DNA from: Gemmatimonas sp.
GTDB taxonomy: Bacteria > Gemmatimonadota > Gemmatimonadetes > Gemmatimonadales > Gemmatimonadaceae
Assembly (NCBI RefSeq): GCF_021298855.1
Contig: NZ_JAJTHI010000009.1
Span: forward strand, 1 to 61,073
Direction of reading: 5' to 3'
DNA: 61,073 nt
Under the pieces are notes generated by a model that saw only the letters and a list, made by a program, of their open reading frames with translations, was not told the DNA's origin and did no database searches. Below, piece after piece: positions 8,130-21,016 of the stretch (the stretch's first letter is position 1; each line of letters begins with the position of its first letter). The position numbers were made by a program, and so were the translations under genes.

Positions 8130-9331
8130 CCGCCACCGCCGCACCGTCGCCCATCCTTCCCGGCGCCACCATCGGCTTCCTGGGCGGAGGACAGCTGGGG
8201 CGCATGACGGCGTTTGCCGCGCGCTCGATGGGCTACGACATCCAGGTACTCGACCCCGAAGCGGCCTGTGCCACGCGCCCGGTGGCGTCGCGCACCATCA
8301 CGGCCACCTACGACGATGTGGAGGCGGCCATTTCCCTCGCCTCCGAGTGCGACGTGGTGACGCTGGAAATCGAGCAGATCCATCCCGACGTGCTCGATGC
8401 CGTGGCCGCACGCTGCGCCCTGCGCCCGGGACGCGAGCCGGTCTACATCATTCAGGATCGCATTCGCCAGAAGCAGTGGCTGGCGGCGCAGGGGTTTCCG
8501 CTGGGGCGCTTCGTGGCTGCCACTCGGGCCAGCGACATTGCCGATGCCGTGAGCACCTTCGGCCCGTGCATCGCGAAGAGTACGCACGGGGGGTACGACG
8601 GGCGTGGCCAGGTGCGCCTGCGCGAGGCGGCCCAGGGCGCGGATGCCTGGGACGCGCTCGGCGCCCGCGCGTGCCTCGTGGAGCAGATGGTGGACATCCA
8701 CTACGAGATTTCGGTCCTGGTGGCCCGCTCGCCGAGCGGCGCGGTGGCGGTGTACCCGCCGTCGCGCAACCACCACACGAGCGGGGTGCTCACCTGGGCG
8801 GTGGTCCCGGCGGTGATCAGCGACGCCATGACCGTGCGCGCCCAGTCGCTCGCGAAAGCCGTGGCCGAGCGCATCGGGATCGTGGGCCTGCTGGCGGTGG
8901 AATGCTTCGTGACCACCGCGGGCGAACTGCTGGTGAATGAGCTCGCCCCACGTCCGCACAATACGTATCACCACAGCGAACGGGGCGTGGCCACGAGCCA
9001 GTTCGAGCAGCTCGTGCGCGCCATCTGTGACCTGCCGCTTGGCGCCACCGATGTCTTCGCGCCGTCCGCGATTGCCAACCTGCTGGGTGACGTGTGGCTG
9101 CAGGACACGGCGCCCAATACCTCGCACGCGCTCGCCATTCCCGGGACGCGCCTCCACCTGTACGGAAAAGCCGGGGCCCGCGCCGGCCGCAAGATGGGCC
9201 ATCTCTCGGCGATCGGCACCGATGCGCAGGATGCGCTGGGTCGCGTGCTGGAGAGCTATCGTCGGCTGTCACCGGGTACGGTGGCCAGCTTCGATGTGCA
9301 CGAGCCGGTGCTTGCCCACGTGACCTCCTGA
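8126..9331 (+). CDS. purK: N5-carboxyaminoimidazole ribonucleotide synthase
   Basis: ATP-grasp enzyme of 401 residues making N5-CAIR from AIR, bicarbonate and ATP, the step before PurE. The Rossmann-like start [12 protein letters not shown], the ATP-grasp core ([16 protein letters not shown]) and the metal-binding [15 protein letters not shown] motif are all visible. The GTG start at 8126 lies within the purE stop (GTGA). Confidence 0.97.
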   Translation: MTATAAPSPILPGATIGFLGGGQLGRMTAFAARSMGYDIQVLDPEAACATRPVASRTITATYDDVEAAISLASECDVVTLEIEQIHPDVLDAVAARCALRPGREPVYIIQDRIRQKQWLAAQGFPLGRFVAATRASDIADAVSTFGPCIAKSTHGGYDGRGQVRLREAAQGADAWDALGARACLVEQMVDIHYEISVLVARSPSGAVAVYPPSRNHHTSGVLTWAVVPAVISDAMTVRAQSLAKAVAERIGIVGLLAVECFVTTAGELLVNELAPRPHNTYHHSERGVATSQFEQLVRAICDLPLGATDVFAPSAIANLLGDVWLQDTAPNTSHALAIPGTRLHLYGKAGARAGRKMGHLSAIGTDAQDALGRVLESYRRLSPGTVASFDVHEPVLAHVTS

Positions 9332-9380
9332 CTTCCCCCTTCGGACGGAACCCTCGGCTCTTCCCCCCGGTTAACTGCAC

Positions 9381-9758
9381 ATGTTTCCACGCGACTTCTA
9401 CGAGATCCTGCACATCATCGGTATCGCCATGCTGTTCCTGGCGATCGGTGGCGTTGCCACCCACGCCGCCAACGGCGGCACCAAGGCCGAGAGCAAGACG
9501 CGCGGCCTCATGAGCAGCATGCACGGCATCGGTGCCCTGCTCATCCTGGTTGGTGGCTTCGGCATGCTGGCGCGCATCGGCTTTCAGCACGGCAGCAACT
9601 TCCCCGGCTGGCTCTGGGTGAAGATCATCGTCTGGCTCGTGCTCAGCGCCATCGTGCTGCTGCCGTATCGCAAGCCGGCGCTCGCCCGGCCCTTCATTTT
9701 CCTGCTGCCCCTGCTGGCGGGCGTGGCGGTGTACATGGCGCTCTACAAGCCGTTCTGA
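9381..9758 (+). CDS. Small four-helix membrane protein
   Basis: Hydrophobic protein of 125 residues with four likely membrane helices (about 8-28, 47-67, 75-95, 99-118). A conserved-looking N terminus ([19 protein letters not shown]) and several His and Gly residues in the helices recall small SirB-like or uncharacterised inner-membrane families, but I cannot name one. It sits 49 bases after purK and 4 bases before ackA on the same strand, so it may ride on either transcript. Function unknown. Confidence 0.8.
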   Translation: MFPRDFYEILHIIGIAMLFLAIGGVATHAANGGTKAESKTRGLMSSMHGIGALLILVGGFGMLARIGFQHGSNFPGWLWVKIIVWLVLSAIVLLPYRKPALARPFIFLLPLLAGVAVYMALYKPF

Positions 9759-9762
9759 CGGC

Positions 9763-10998
9763 ATGAACATTCTGGTGCTCAACGTCGGCTCGGCGACCGT
9801 CAAGTTCCAGGTGGTGGTCACCGATGCAGAGCGCATGGCGAACGACGATGACACCAAGCTGTTGCGCGGCCAGATCGAACGCATTGGCGGCGAATCAGTC
9901 ATCACCGTGCGCCACGCCGACGGCACATCGCGCCGGCAAACGGCCGCGCTGCGCGACATGCGGGCAGCTGTCGACTGGCTGGTGGGGCACGTCACCTCGC
10001 CCGAGAGCGGCACCGGTCTCGCGGCGCGGGCCGACATTCACGCGGTGGGGCATCGCGTGGTGCACGGTGGCGAGCAGTTCCGCCGCAGTGTGCTCATAGA
10101 CGATGCGGTTCTGCAGGGGATCGAGGACAACGTCGAACTGGCCCCCCTGCACAATCCGCACAACCTGCGCGGCATTGAAGCCGCGCGAACGGCGCTTGGC
10201 GCCGGCGTGCCGCAGGTGGCGGTCTTCGATACCGCGTTCCATCACACGCTCCCGGAACAGGCGTACCTGTACGCCATTCCCTACCCCCTGTACCGGCGGC
10301 ACCGGATTCGCCGCTACGGCTTCCACGGCACGTCGCACCGCTCCATCGCCTACCGCTACCGCAAGCTCACGGCCCGCGCACGCGCCGATGTCCGCATCAT
10401 CACGCTGCACCTCGGCAACGGTTGCTCGGCGTGCGCCATTCAGGGCGGCGTGTCCATCGATACCAGCATGGGCTTCACGCCGCTCGAGGGGCTCGTGATG
10501 GGCACGCGATCGGGAGATCTCGACGCGGCGCTGCTGGACTTCATTGCCGCGAAGGAAGGGCTCTCGCTGTCACAAGTGGAAGCGATGCTCAACAGCCAGT
10601 CGGGGCTGCTGGGAATCTCCGGACTCACCAACGACATGCGCGACCTGCTGGCGGAAGCCAACGAGTTGCAGGATCGTCGGGCGCGACTCGCCATCGAGAT
10701 CTTCTGCTACCGGGCGCGCAAGTACATCGGGGCCTATCTCGCGGCACTTGGCGGCGCCGATGCGGTCGTATTTGCGGGCGGCATTGGCGAGAACAGCGCC
10801 GAGATCCGGGCGCGCATCTGCGCCGGTCTCGAGTGGGCGGGGCTGCACGTCGACGCGCAGGCCAACGGTGCACTGGTGGGAGGCAAGGAAGGCCGCTTCT
10901 CGGTGGAGGGCTCGACGCTGGAGGCGTGGGTCGTGCCCACCGACGAGGAACTGCTGATTGCGCGGGATACGTTTCGGGTCGTGAGCGGAGGGACGTAG
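9763..10998 (+). CDS. ackA: Acetate kinase
   Basis: Acetate/propionate kinase of 411 residues, interconverting acetyl phosphate and ADP with acetate and ATP. Diagnostic motifs run through the whole length: [79 protein letters not shown] and [12 protein letters not shown]. No phosphotransacetylase gene is adjacent. The active-site residues appear complete, so it should be functional. It probably shares a transcript with the small membrane protein ending four bases upstream. Confidence 0.97.
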   Translation: MNILVLNVGSATVKFQVVVTDAERMANDDDTKLLRGQIERIGGESVITVRHADGTSRRQTAALRDMRAAVDWLVGHVTSPESGTGLAARADIHAVGHRVVHGGEQFRRSVLIDDAVLQGIEDNVELAPLHNPHNLRGIEAARTALGAGVPQVAVFDTAFHHTLPEQAYLYAIPYPLYRRHRIRRYGFHGTSHRSIAYRYRKLTARARADVRIITLHLGNGCSACAIQGGVSIDTSMGFTPLEGLVMGTRSGDLDAALLDFIAAKEGLSLSQVEAMLNSQSGLLGISGLTNDMRDLLAEANELQDRRARLAIEIFCYRARKYIGAYLAALGGADAVVFAGGIGENSAEIRARICAGLEWAGLHVDAQANGALVGGKEGRFSVEGSTLEAWVVPTDEELLIARDTFRVVSGGT

Positions 10999-13768
<2,770 letters not shown>

Positions 13769-13772
<4 letters not shown>

Positions 13773-14758
13773 GCCGTGCTCCATCTGCGCCATTGCGCAT
13801 CGCCCTTGCCGGGTGCGGGCATGTCGGCGGCAGTCTGCTCGACCTGCTCACCCAGCGGCGGCTGGCGGCAGCGCCCGGGCCCGACGTGCAGGTGCAGCGC
13901 GTGCTGGTGCGCCATGCCGCACTCGCGCGCCCGGCCTTTGCACGCGCGGTTCACGCCGGCCTCGCTGCCACGACCGCACTCACCGCCGACGTCGGTGCGC
14001 TGCTCGACGACGACATCGATGTCCTGGTGGAAGTCATTGGCGGGACCACCACCGCGCGTACCCTGGTGGAAACGGCGCTCGCGCGCGGCGTGCGGGTGGT
14101 GACCGCCAACAAGGCGCTACTTGGCGAGCGGGGGGCCGCGTTGCAGGCGCTCGCCGCGATCGGCAACACTCGGCTCGATTTCGAAGGCGCCGTGTGCGGG
14201 GCCGTCCCGGTCGTGCGCTGTGTGCGTGCGGGGGCGGCCGGTGTGGGCATTACCCGGGTCAGTGGCATCCTCAACGGCACCAGCAACTACGTGCTCGAAC
14301 GCGTGGCCCGGGGCGAGTCGCTGGCCGAGGCCGTGGCCGCCGCCCAGCAGTTGGGGTACGCCGAGGCCGATCCCACGCGCGATCTCAACGGGCAGGACGC
14401 CGAGGACAAGCTGCGCATTCTGGCGTGGCTCGCCTTTGGTGTTCCCCCTGACTCACTGTCGGTCACGCGCCGCGGCATCGATGCGGAGTCGGCGGCGTGG
14501 GCTGCACGGGTGGCCGCCGAAGGCGACCGGGTCAAGCTGCTGGCGACCGTGGCCCGCGAGGAGGGAGCGCAGGTGGCGCGCATTCTCCCCACGCGTGTCC
14601 ATGGCACGGACCCGTGGGCGCAGGTCGCCGGTCCCCGCAACCGCATTGTTGTGGAGAGCGACTCGGCGGGCGCACTGGTGTTCGAGGGGGCCGGCGCCGG
14701 CGGGTTGGCGACTGCGGGGGCCGTGCTGTCGGATGTCCTGGCTGGTGCCGGCGGGTAA
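13769..14758 (+). CDS. hom: Homoserine dehydrogenase
   Basis: NAD(P)-dependent enzyme of 329 residues that reduces aspartate semialdehyde to homoserine, the substrate of MetX. The nucleotide-binding start (IALAGCGHVGGSLLD), the VTANKALL segment and the catalytic-domain motifs SGILNGTSNYVL, GYAEADPTRDLNGQDAEDKL and the final TAGAVLSDVL are standard. It lacks the C-terminal ACT domain of feedback-regulated forms, so control may rest on the riboswitch. It overlaps metX by four bases (ATGA) and closes a metY-metX-hom operon. Confidence 0.96.
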
Positions 14759-14778
14759 GGGACACCGAGCCGGCCGGA

Positions 14779-14809
14779 GGGCCGACCGCACCGTGCAGGC
14801 GGTTGGCCC
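14779..14809. terminator. Hairpin between convergent genes
   Basis: gggccgaccgc (14779-14789) pairs with gcggttggccc (14799-14809) over 11 bp with one G-U, 20 bases past the hom stop and 10 bases before the stop of the facing gene. Likely a bidirectional terminator; no strong T-run on either side. Confidence 0.55.
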
Positions 14810-14818
14810 GCGGGGGCA

Positions 14819-15976
14819 TCAGCGTCCGATGCCGCGTGCTCGCAGCAGGGTGCGCACCGAATCCACCGGCAACGGACGCACCGTACCGGCGCGGCTCGAC
14901 ACCGGCGTGGCCATGAGCAGGGCGTTGTAGAGCGCCTCCTCGGTGGCCTCGGTGACCGCCTGGAAGAGCGCCGACATGGCGTCATTCCCCAGTTCGTCGT
15001 TGGTGGACAGCGCCGCATCGGGATTGCGCCGCACACGCGGGCTGGTGGAAAAGGCCAGCACATAGTCGCCCGAGCCGTTGGAGGCGCTCGAGCCGGTCCG
15101 CGCGAGGCCCATGATGGCGCGCGCCCCGAGTCGCTCGAGATTGCGCGCCAGCAGCGGCGCATCGGTGGCGATGACGATCATGCACGACCCGTCGCCCCGT
15201 TCCGCGTGGGCGTCGCCCGGCCCGCCCGCGCCACCCGGGCGCAAGGGGGCCACGTCGCGCTGAAAGGCGTACCGGCCAAGCAGTGGCCCAATGGGTACCC
15301 CCGCCATCTGCAGCACGCCGCCGTAGTTCCCCTGGACCAGCACCCCCACCGTGTGACCACCCAGCGATGCCGGCAACACGCGCGAGGCGGTGCCGATTCC
15401 TCCCTTCCAGCCGAACATCACGGTGCCGTGCCCCGCACCGACACTGCCTTCGGCGACGGTTCCCGTGTTCGCCGACTCCAGCGCCTGCACGACGGCGCGG
15501 CCAATCCCGCCCCGCCAACGGGTGGCGTTCAGCTGCCCGTCGTTTGTTTCGCCCACGATGGGATTGATGGAGCGGACCGACGCATTCTCCGGCTTCTGCA
15601 GCATCCACTGGGCGAGGGCATCGCCTGCCGGCCAGATGCACAGCGTGCAGGTGAGGAGAATGGGCGTCTCGACTTCGCCAAGCTCCCGGAGCTGCGTCAC
15701 CCCCAGCAGCTTGCCGAAGCCGTTGCCCACATGAAGTGCCGCCGGCACCCGCTCCCGATAGAGATCGCCGCCATGGGGCACAATGGCCGTGACCCCCGTG
15801 CGCAGCGAATCCCCCTCGGATACCGTGGCGTGCCCCACACGCACGCCGGCGACATCGGTGATGGCGTTGAACGGCCCGGGAGCGAAGATCCCCGGTGCCA
15901 GACCAACGGTACGGGCCCGCACCTGGGCCGAGAGCATGGCCGGGGCCAACAGGCCGACGAGCAGAAGGGAGCGCAT
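14819..15976 (-). CDS. P1-family peptidase (DmpA/L-aminopeptidase type)
   Basis: Exported protein of 385 residues with signal peptide ending near SAQVRA. It belongs to the DmpA/OAT-like P1 family of N-terminal-nucleophile hydrolases: ITDVAGVRVGHATV, VGNGFGKLLGVTQL, GSVGAGHGTVMFGWKGGIGTASR (cut here for length only at the family's central motif) and MIVIATDAPL. These enzymes cleave themselves before a Ser in the central glycine-rich motif and release N-terminal residues from peptides or cleave esters. The start at 15976 is only 11 bases from the oppositely directed holB start. Confidence 0.88.
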   Translation of the reverse strand: MRSLLLVGLLAPAMLSAQVRARTVGLAPGIFAPGPFNAITDVAGVRVGHATVSEGDSLRTGVTAIVPHGGDLYRERVPAALHVGNGFGKLLGVTQLRELGEVETPILLTCTLCIWPAGDALAQWMLQKPENASVRSINPIVGETNDGQLNATRWRGGIGRAVVQALESANTGTVAEGSVGAGHGTVMFGWKGGIGTASRVLPASLGGHTVGVLVQGNYGGVLQMAGVPIGPLLGRYAFQRDVAPLRPGGAGGPGDAHAERGDGSCMIVIATDAPLLARNLERLGARAIMGLARTGSSASNGSGDYVLAFSTSPRVRRNPDAALSTNDELGNDAMSALFQAVTEATEEALYNALLMATPVSSRAGTVRPLPVDSVRTLLRARGIGR

Positions 15977-15987
15977 TATGTTGAAAG

Positions 15988-17079
15988 ATGCCCTTCCGTC
16001 CCCTCTACGGCCACCACGCCGTTCGCGCCCGGTTGCGTGCCGCCGCGGGCGACGGCCGGTTACCGGCCAGCCTCCTGTTTCAGGGGCTGCGTGGCGTGGG
16101 CAAGCAGCGGCTGGCGCTGTGGCTGGGGCAGTACCTGCTGTGCGAACGCGCCACGACCGAGCGGCTCCCCGACCCGTGCGGCAATTGCCAGCACTGCCGG
16201 TATGCCGAACGCGGCGTACACCCCGATCTGCACTGGTTCTTTCCGCGGCCGCGGTTCAAGGACAAGGATCCCGACGTCGAGGACGTGAAGGCCGACCTGG
16301 GCGAGGCCATTGCCGAACGGCTGGCCGCCGACGGCCTCTACGCGCCGCCGCCAGGCACGGAAGGCCTGTATGTGGCGGTCATGCGCGCCCTCATCCGTAT
16401 GGCCGCCAACCGGCCGGCGATGGCGAAGGGGGTCGTATTCGTGGTGGGGGATGCCGAACGCATGGTCACGCAGGAAGGCGCCGACCAATCGGCCAACGCC
16501 TTTCTCAAGCTGCTCGAGGAACCGCCCCCGGGGGTCACGCTCATCCTGACCACCAGTGAACCGGGCGCGCTACTCCCGACCATCAAGTCGCGCGTCGTGT
16601 CGGTGCGTGTCCCCACGTTGCCGCGCGCTGACATGGAGGCGTTCCTGGCCGATGCGGCCGTGGCGCGCCAGCTGTCCCGCGCGCCACACGAGGAATTGCT
16701 GGCGCGCGCCGGGGGAGCGCCGGGGGTGCTCTTCGCCGGTGACGGGACGGCCGCCGCCTTTGCCAACGCGCGCGTCCTGCTGGAGGCGGCGCTCGCGCCG
16801 CGTACGCCCGACGGAACGGTGGTGCGCATCAAGGCCGCGGCGAAGCAGGGTATGGCCGGTGCGCGCGGCAGCTACAGCGACACGCTCGACGCCCTCACGC
16901 ATGTGCTGCACGCGCGGGTGCAGCAGCTCGTGAAAGCAGGCCACGAGAGCGACGCGCGACGCACCGCGAGCGTCATGACACTCGTGGAAGCAACCAAGAC
17001 GAAGGTGCAACACAACGTGAGTCCCAACCTGCTGACCGCCTCGCTCCTGCAGGCGATGCACCGCGCGCTCGTACCCTGA
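15988..17079 (+). CDS. holB: DNA polymerase III delta' subunit
   Basis: Clamp-loader subunit of 363 residues. It has the AAA+ start (PLYGHHAVRARLRAA, GLRGVGKQRLA in the Walker A position), the four-Cys zinc module (CERAT to CGNCQHC) and sensor 1 region (NAFLKLLEEPPPGVTLILTT) that ends in the SRVVSVRVPTL segment typical of delta'. The Walker A lacks the usual GKT/S, as in non-hydrolysing delta' chains. moaC follows eight bases downstream. Confidence 0.92.
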   Translation: MPFRPLYGHHAVRARLRAAAGDGRLPASLLFQGLRGVGKQRLALWLGQYLLCERATTERLPDPCGNCQHCRYAERGVHPDLHWFFPRPRFKDKDPDVEDVKADLGEAIAERLAADGLYAPPPGTEGLYVAVMRALIRMAANRPAMAKGVVFVVGDAERMVTQEGADQSANAFLKLLEEPPPGVTLILTTSEPGALLPTIKSRVVSVRVPTLPRADMEAFLADAAVARQLSRAPHEELLARAGGAPGVLFAGDGTAAAFANARVLLEAALAPRTPDGTVVRIKAAAKQGMAGARGSYSDTLDALTHVLHARVQQLVKAGHESDARRTASVMTLVEATKTKVQHNVSPNLLTASLLQAMHRALVP

Positions 17080-17087
17080 ACGCCTCC

Positions 17088-17624
17088 ATGACCCACTCCA
17101 ACGACGTGCCGCCTCCCGCCCCTGCCGCCCCACATCCGGAGCTCGCGCGCGAGTTTTCGCACGTGGATCGGGCAGGAAATTTTCAGATGGTGGACGTGGG
17201 CGACAAGCCGATTTCCGTACGGTCAGCGCGCGCCAGCGGGTCCATCACGATGCAGCCGGAAACGTTCAACCTCATACGGGACAATGGGTTGAAGAAAGGC
17301 GACGTCATCCCCGTGGCACGGGTGGCCGGAATTCAGGCAGCGAAGCGGACAGCAGAGCTCGTCCCCCTCTGCCACCCGCTGCCGTTGTCGGGGGTGGAGG
17401 TTCGGATTAACCTCGATGCATCTCTGCCTGGCTGCCAGGTGGAGGGTTTTGTCAGAACCACCGCCCAGACTGGGGTGGAGATGGAAGCGTTGACCGCCGT
17501 GTCCGTGGCGTTACTCACGATCTACGACATGGCCAAGGCGGTCGACCGGACGATGGTGATTTCCAACATCGTGCTGCGCGAAAAGCGCGGCGGCACGAAG
17601 GGGGACTTCACCGGGAGTCCGTGA
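17088..17624 (+). CDS. moaC: Cyclic pyranopterin monophosphate synthase
   Basis: MoaC of 178 residues, the second enzyme of molybdenum cofactor synthesis, forming cPMP from the MoaA product. Family signatures: FSHVDRAGNFQMVDVGDK, LVPLCHPLPLSGVEV, EMEALTAVSVALLTIYDM and the C-terminal DRTMVISNIVLREKRGG with catalytic Asp and Lys. moaA is not in the window. Together with the MOSC gene at 2.8 kb it implies working molybdoenzymes. Confidence 0.97.
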   Translation: MTHSNDVPPPAPAAPHPELAREFSHVDRAGNFQMVDVGDKPISVRSARASGSITMQPETFNLIRDNGLKKGDVIPVARVAGIQAAKRTAELVPLCHPLPLSGVEVRINLDASLPGCQVEGFVRTTAQTGVEMEALTAVSVALLTIYDMAKAVDRTMVISNIVLREKRGGTKGDFTGSP

Positions 17625-17648
17625 ATGACCCGATGAGACAGAGGACCC

Positions 17649-18470
17649 ATGCACGATCTTGCAGATACAGCAGTGACCGCTCCACAGCAGGAAGCGCTGG
17701 TACGTCGCGAACGCCTCCTGCGGCGACGGGCGCAGCGCCGGATCCGTCAGGCCATCGTGGCCTCGGCCGCGGCATTCACCGGTGTGCTGCTGCTCAATCG
17801 TGAGGGGGCGCCCGCCGACAGCGTGGCGACCACCTCCACCAGCGCGCCGGCCGCGCCCCCCGCTTCGGCTCCCGGCAGCATGTCGCTGCTGCGCCCGGCC
17901 CCCTTGGCGGCCCAGCCCATCTGGCGGCGCCCGGGCGAAATCCTCAAGCGCGAGAAGACCGCGGCGGCGCCGGCCTTTGCCTTCGGCACCGACCCGCGCC
18001 TCAAGGAGCGGCACGAGTCGCTCAATCGCTGGCACCACATCTATAACTACAGCGCGCAGTACCGCATCAAGCCCGATCTCGCGCGCCGCATCTACGACGC
18101 CGCCATCGCCGCGGGCATCGAGCCGGAGCTTGGCTTCCGCCTTGTGCGGGTGGAGAGTGTGTTCGACCCGAAGGCCGAAAGCCCCGCCGGCGCCCTGGGA
18201 CTCACCCAGCTCATGCCCTCGACCGCGCGCGTGTTCGAACCCAACGTGACGCGCGAGCAGCTGCTCACCGCCGACGTGAACCTGCGCATCGGGTTCCGCT
18301 ACCTGCGTGGCCTCATTCGCGAGTACAAGGGCGACCTCAAGCTCGCCCTGCTGGTGTACAATCGCGGCCCGGTGGCGGTGGGCCGTGCGCTCGCCATGGG
18401 GAAGAGCCCCGCGAACGGCTACGAAACAATTGTGACCAAGGGCTACCGCGGCCGCGGCACGCTGGACTAG
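17649..18470 (+). CDS. Membrane-anchored lytic transglycosylase (SLT)
   Basis: Peptidoglycan-cleaving enzyme of 273 residues. A basic N terminus precedes one membrane helix at about 33-52 and a Ser/Pro/Ala linker. The C-terminal SLT domain has catalytic E169 in LVRVESVFDPKAES, then GALGLTQLMPSTA and LLVYNRGPVAVGRAL. It cuts the MurNAc-GlcNAc bond to a 1,6-anhydro end. The protein is short for its group and has no LysM. It converges on an MltD-like gene only four bases away, so two transglycosylases share this spot on opposite strands. Confidence 0.9.
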   Translation: MHDLADTAVTAPQQEALVRRERLLRRRAQRRIRQAIVASAAAFTGVLLLNREGAPADSVATTSTSAPAAPPASAPGSMSLLRPAPLAAQPIWRRPGEILKREKTAAAPAFAFGTDPRLKERHESLNRWHHIYNYSAQYRIKPDLARRIYDAAIAAGIEPELGFRLVRVESVFDPKAESPAGALGLTQLMPSTARVFEPNVTREQLLTADVNLRIGFRYLRGLIREYKGDLKLALLVYNRGPVAVGRALAMGKSPANGYETIVTKGYRGRGTLD

Positions 18471-18474
18471 CCCC

Positions 18475-20175
18475 CTACTGCTTCTTTTTGGACGTGGATG
18501 AGGCGACCCGCTTTGGCTTGGGGGTCGCCTTCTTCTTTGCCGCCTTGGCCTTTCCCCCAGACTTCTTCACCGTGGACTTCTGTGATTTCGCCTTGGCCGC
18601 TTTCGCCGTGCGGCGCGAAGACCCCGCCGTTGTGGATTTCCGCACCTGCAGCGTCTGCCCCGCCAGAATGCGCGAGCCACGAAGCCCGTTCATGGCCTTG
18701 AGCTGCGATTCCCGCAGCCCGTAGCGCCGGGCAATCCCCCCCAGCGTTTCCCCGCGACGCACCACATGTACGCCACGCGCCGTGAGCGCGCGCGTTCCGC
18801 CGCTGCCACCATACTTCTCGAGTGACGGATCGGGGATGTCCCGGGCGTCGGCCAGCACCTGCTCCTGCGGCACCCGCAGCGTCTGCCCCGCCACGAGCCG
18901 CCCCTTGCGCGCCGTCCGCCAGGACGGATTGAACCAGCGCAGCTGCTTGAGCGACACACCGTGGCGGCCCGCGAACGCCGCCGGCGTCATGGCCTCCGTG
19001 ACCTTGGCGGTGCGATAGCCGCGCAACGCGTCCACGGGCACGCTGTCCAAGGTTGCCCGCAACGCCTCACCGCGGCCGGCAGGAACACGCAGCCACACCT
19101 CCGCGTCCGGCGGAGTAATGCCGCGCAGCAGCGCCGGATTGAGCTCCCGCAGCACGCCGTCGGCCACGCCGCCATACTGCGACACCGCGGCCAGGCTGGT
19201 ACCCGCCGCAGTGCGCACCGAGTCATAGGCGTAGGCCGGCAACGAGTCGATGCGCAGCCCGTACCGCGCCGGCATCTTCGCGACCAGAGCGGCCGCGATG
19301 AGCTGCGGCACGTAGTTCTTGGTCTCGGCGCGCAGATAGTCCTGCTCGGCCAGCGCAAAGAACCGATCCTCGCCCTCCGCCCCCTCGAGCTCCTCGGCAA
19401 ATCGGGTCAAGCCGCGGGACACCCGCCCCGGGCCGCCGTTGTAGGCGGCGGCGGCGAGGTACAGTGAGCCGAATTGCCTCTGCAGCACGCCAAGGAAACG
19501 GATCGCCCCATCGGTGGAGCGCGCCGGGTCGCGGCGCTCGTCCATCCACCAGTCCACCCGCATGCCCACGTCGCGCGCGGTGCTGCTCATGAACTGCCAC
19601 ATCCCCACCGCCGCCGCCCGCGAGTATGCGTGCGGGTCGTACCCGCTTTCAATGAGCGCCAGGTAGGTGAGATCCTCCGGCATACCGCTCGCCCGCAACT
19701 TGGAGCGGATCATGGGCTCGTAGCGGGTGCCCCGGGAAAGCCGGGCGGCAAAGCGCTCCTTGGCCTTGCTGCTGAACAGCTCCACGTAATGCTCCACCCG
19801 GTCGTGCGTTTCGTAGGCCCGCACGTCGATGTCCCACACGGGCCCTGCGCCAACCGCGCCCGCGCCGGCGTCCGCGTCCCCCGCCACCACCGCCGACGAG
19901 TCGCCGAACACGGCGATGGCCGCCCGGACCACATCGTCCGGCGTCGCCGGGTCCGTCCCCATGGTCCGTGCCGGGGTGAGGGGCGTCGGTACCGCCGTCT
20001 CCCCCGCCACCGGTTGCGGGGTGGCCGGGATGGGCTGGGGAAGCGGCGTGCTGGGGGGACGGTAACCGCGACAGGCCGGCAGCAGCGCCAGCAGCACGAA
20101 CGGCAGAGCGCGCACGAGCCGCGTGCGCCACGCCGCGGGGAACCGTCCTGCCGGGAGGGTGAGGGCAGGATTCAC
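18475..20175 (-). CDS. MltD-like lytic transglycosylase lipoprotein with LysM
   Basis: Predicted lipoprotein of 566 residues (lipobox LLALLPAC, Cys 35). After a Pro-rich linker comes an SLT domain (IRSKLRASGMPEDL, catalytic Glu in ALIESGYDP, GMWQFMSSTARDVGM, AAAAYNGGPGRVSR). Two LysM modules follow (VSLKQLRWFNPSW and VRRGETLGGIARRYG). The last 55 residues are a Lys/Ala/Ser tail like a histone H1 tail, unusual for MltD. I prefer the GTG at 20175, which puts the hydrophobic signal near the N terminus; the frame is open 35 codons further. Confidence 0.88.
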   Translation of the reverse strand: MNPALTLPAGRFPAAWRTRLVRALPFVLLALLPACRGYRPPSTPLPQPIPATPQPVAGETAVPTPLTPARTMGTDPATPDDVVRAAIAVFGDSSAVVAGDADAGAGAVGAGPVWDIDVRAYETHDRVEHYVELFSSKAKERFAARLSRGTRYEPMIRSKLRASGMPEDLTYLALIESGYDPHAYSRAAAVGMWQFMSSTARDVGMRVDWWMDERRDPARSTDGAIRFLGVLQRQFGSLYLAAAAYNGGPGRVSRGLTRFAEELEGAEGEDRFFALAEQDYLRAETKNYVPQLIAAALVAKMPARYGLRIDSLPAYAYDSVRTAAGTSLAAVSQYGGVADGVLRELNPALLRGITPPDAEVWLRVPAGRGEALRATLDSVPVDALRGYRTAKVTEAMTPAAFAGRHGVSLKQLRWFNPSWRTARKGRLVAGQTLRVPQEQVLADARDIPDPSLEKYGGSGGTRALTARGVHVVRRGETLGGIARRYGLRESQLKAMNGLRGSRILAGQTLQVRKSTTAGSSRRTAKAAKAKSQKSTVKKSGGKAKAAKKKATPKPKRVASSTSKKKQ

Positions 20176-20349
20176 ACGAGGGAACCTATGTGGAGGGACC
20201 ACGTTCGGACACCGGCGGTCGCCCCGCGTTCCTTGGCCGACAACACACGACCGGTGCCTGACCTGCGGACCGCAGGCCACGGCGGCCGTCGGTGGGCCGT
20301 GGTGTTGCCCGACCGTGCGGGGGTCTTCACCACCCGTGCCCGGCCCGCA

Positions 20350-21015
20350 TCAGCCCGCCTCCACGATCCCCGCTTCCAGCGCGAAGCGGGTCAACCCCGC
20401 GACCGAGTGAATCTGCAGCTTGCGCATGAGGCTCTCACGATGCGCCTCGACCGTGCGTCGGCTGATGCCCAGTTCGGCGGCAATGGCCTTGTTGGTCAGG
20501 CCGCGCGCCACGCCGCCCAACACCGCGCGTTCTCGCGGCGTGAGCAGTTCGAGTTGCAGTGCCGGGCTGTGCTCCGGCACCGCCTCCGCCACCGCCAGAC
20601 GGCGCACCACGGCGGGACTGAAGAAGGTCCCGCCGGCGTGTACCGCGCGAATGGCCGCCCGCAACTCTTCGCCGGCCGAGTCCTTGAGCAGGTACCCGTG
20701 CGTCCCAATGCGCACCCCCTCGCGCACGTACTCCCCCTGATCGTGCATGCTGAGCAGCAACACCTTCGCCGCCGGGAGCAGCTCACGGACGCGCGCGGCG
20801 GCCTTGAGCCCGGTTTCCTCGGGCATGGTGATGTCGAGCACCACCACATCGGGCCGATGTTCGAGGGCGAGCTCCACGGCCACGCGCCCGTTGGAGGCTT
20901 CGGCCACCACCTCGATGAGCGGATCGGCATCGAGCACGTAGCGCAGCCCCTCGCGCACGAGCGCGTGGTCGTCGGCAATGAGCACGCGGATGCGGGCGGG
21001 CGTGGGGGTCGTCAT
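20350..21015 (-). CDS. NarL/LuxR-type response regulator
   Basis: Response regulator of 221 residues. The receiver domain has acidic D15-D16, phospho-acceptor D61 (VVVLDITMPE) and the Lys of GYLLKDSAG. A C-terminal LuxR helix-turn-helix spans about 155-215 (LTPRERAVLGGVARG, NKAIAAELGISRRTVEAH). The ATG at 21015 lies one base past the stop of the histidine kinase gene, so they form a two-component pair. Its targets cannot be read from the sequence. The 174 bases after its stop, up to the mltD-like start, hold small inverted repeats but no gene. Confidence 0.95.
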   Translation of the reverse strand: MTTPTPARIRVLIADDHALVREGLRYVLDADPLIEVVAEASNGRVAVELALEHRPDVVVLDITMPEETGLKAAARVRELLPAAKVLLLSMHDQGEYVREGVRIGTHGYLLKDSAGEELRAAIRAVHAGGTFFSPAVVRRLAVAEAVPEHSPALQLELLTPRERAVLGGVARGLTNKAIAAELGISRRTVEAHRESLMRKLQIHSVAGLTRFALEAGIVEAG

Positions 21016-21016
21016 C

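Noticed and set aside
15977-15987. A divergent promoter pair in the 11-base gap between the P1 peptidase and holB
   Set aside because: The gap is too short to hold promoters; they must lie inside the neighbouring coding regions and I could not place them.
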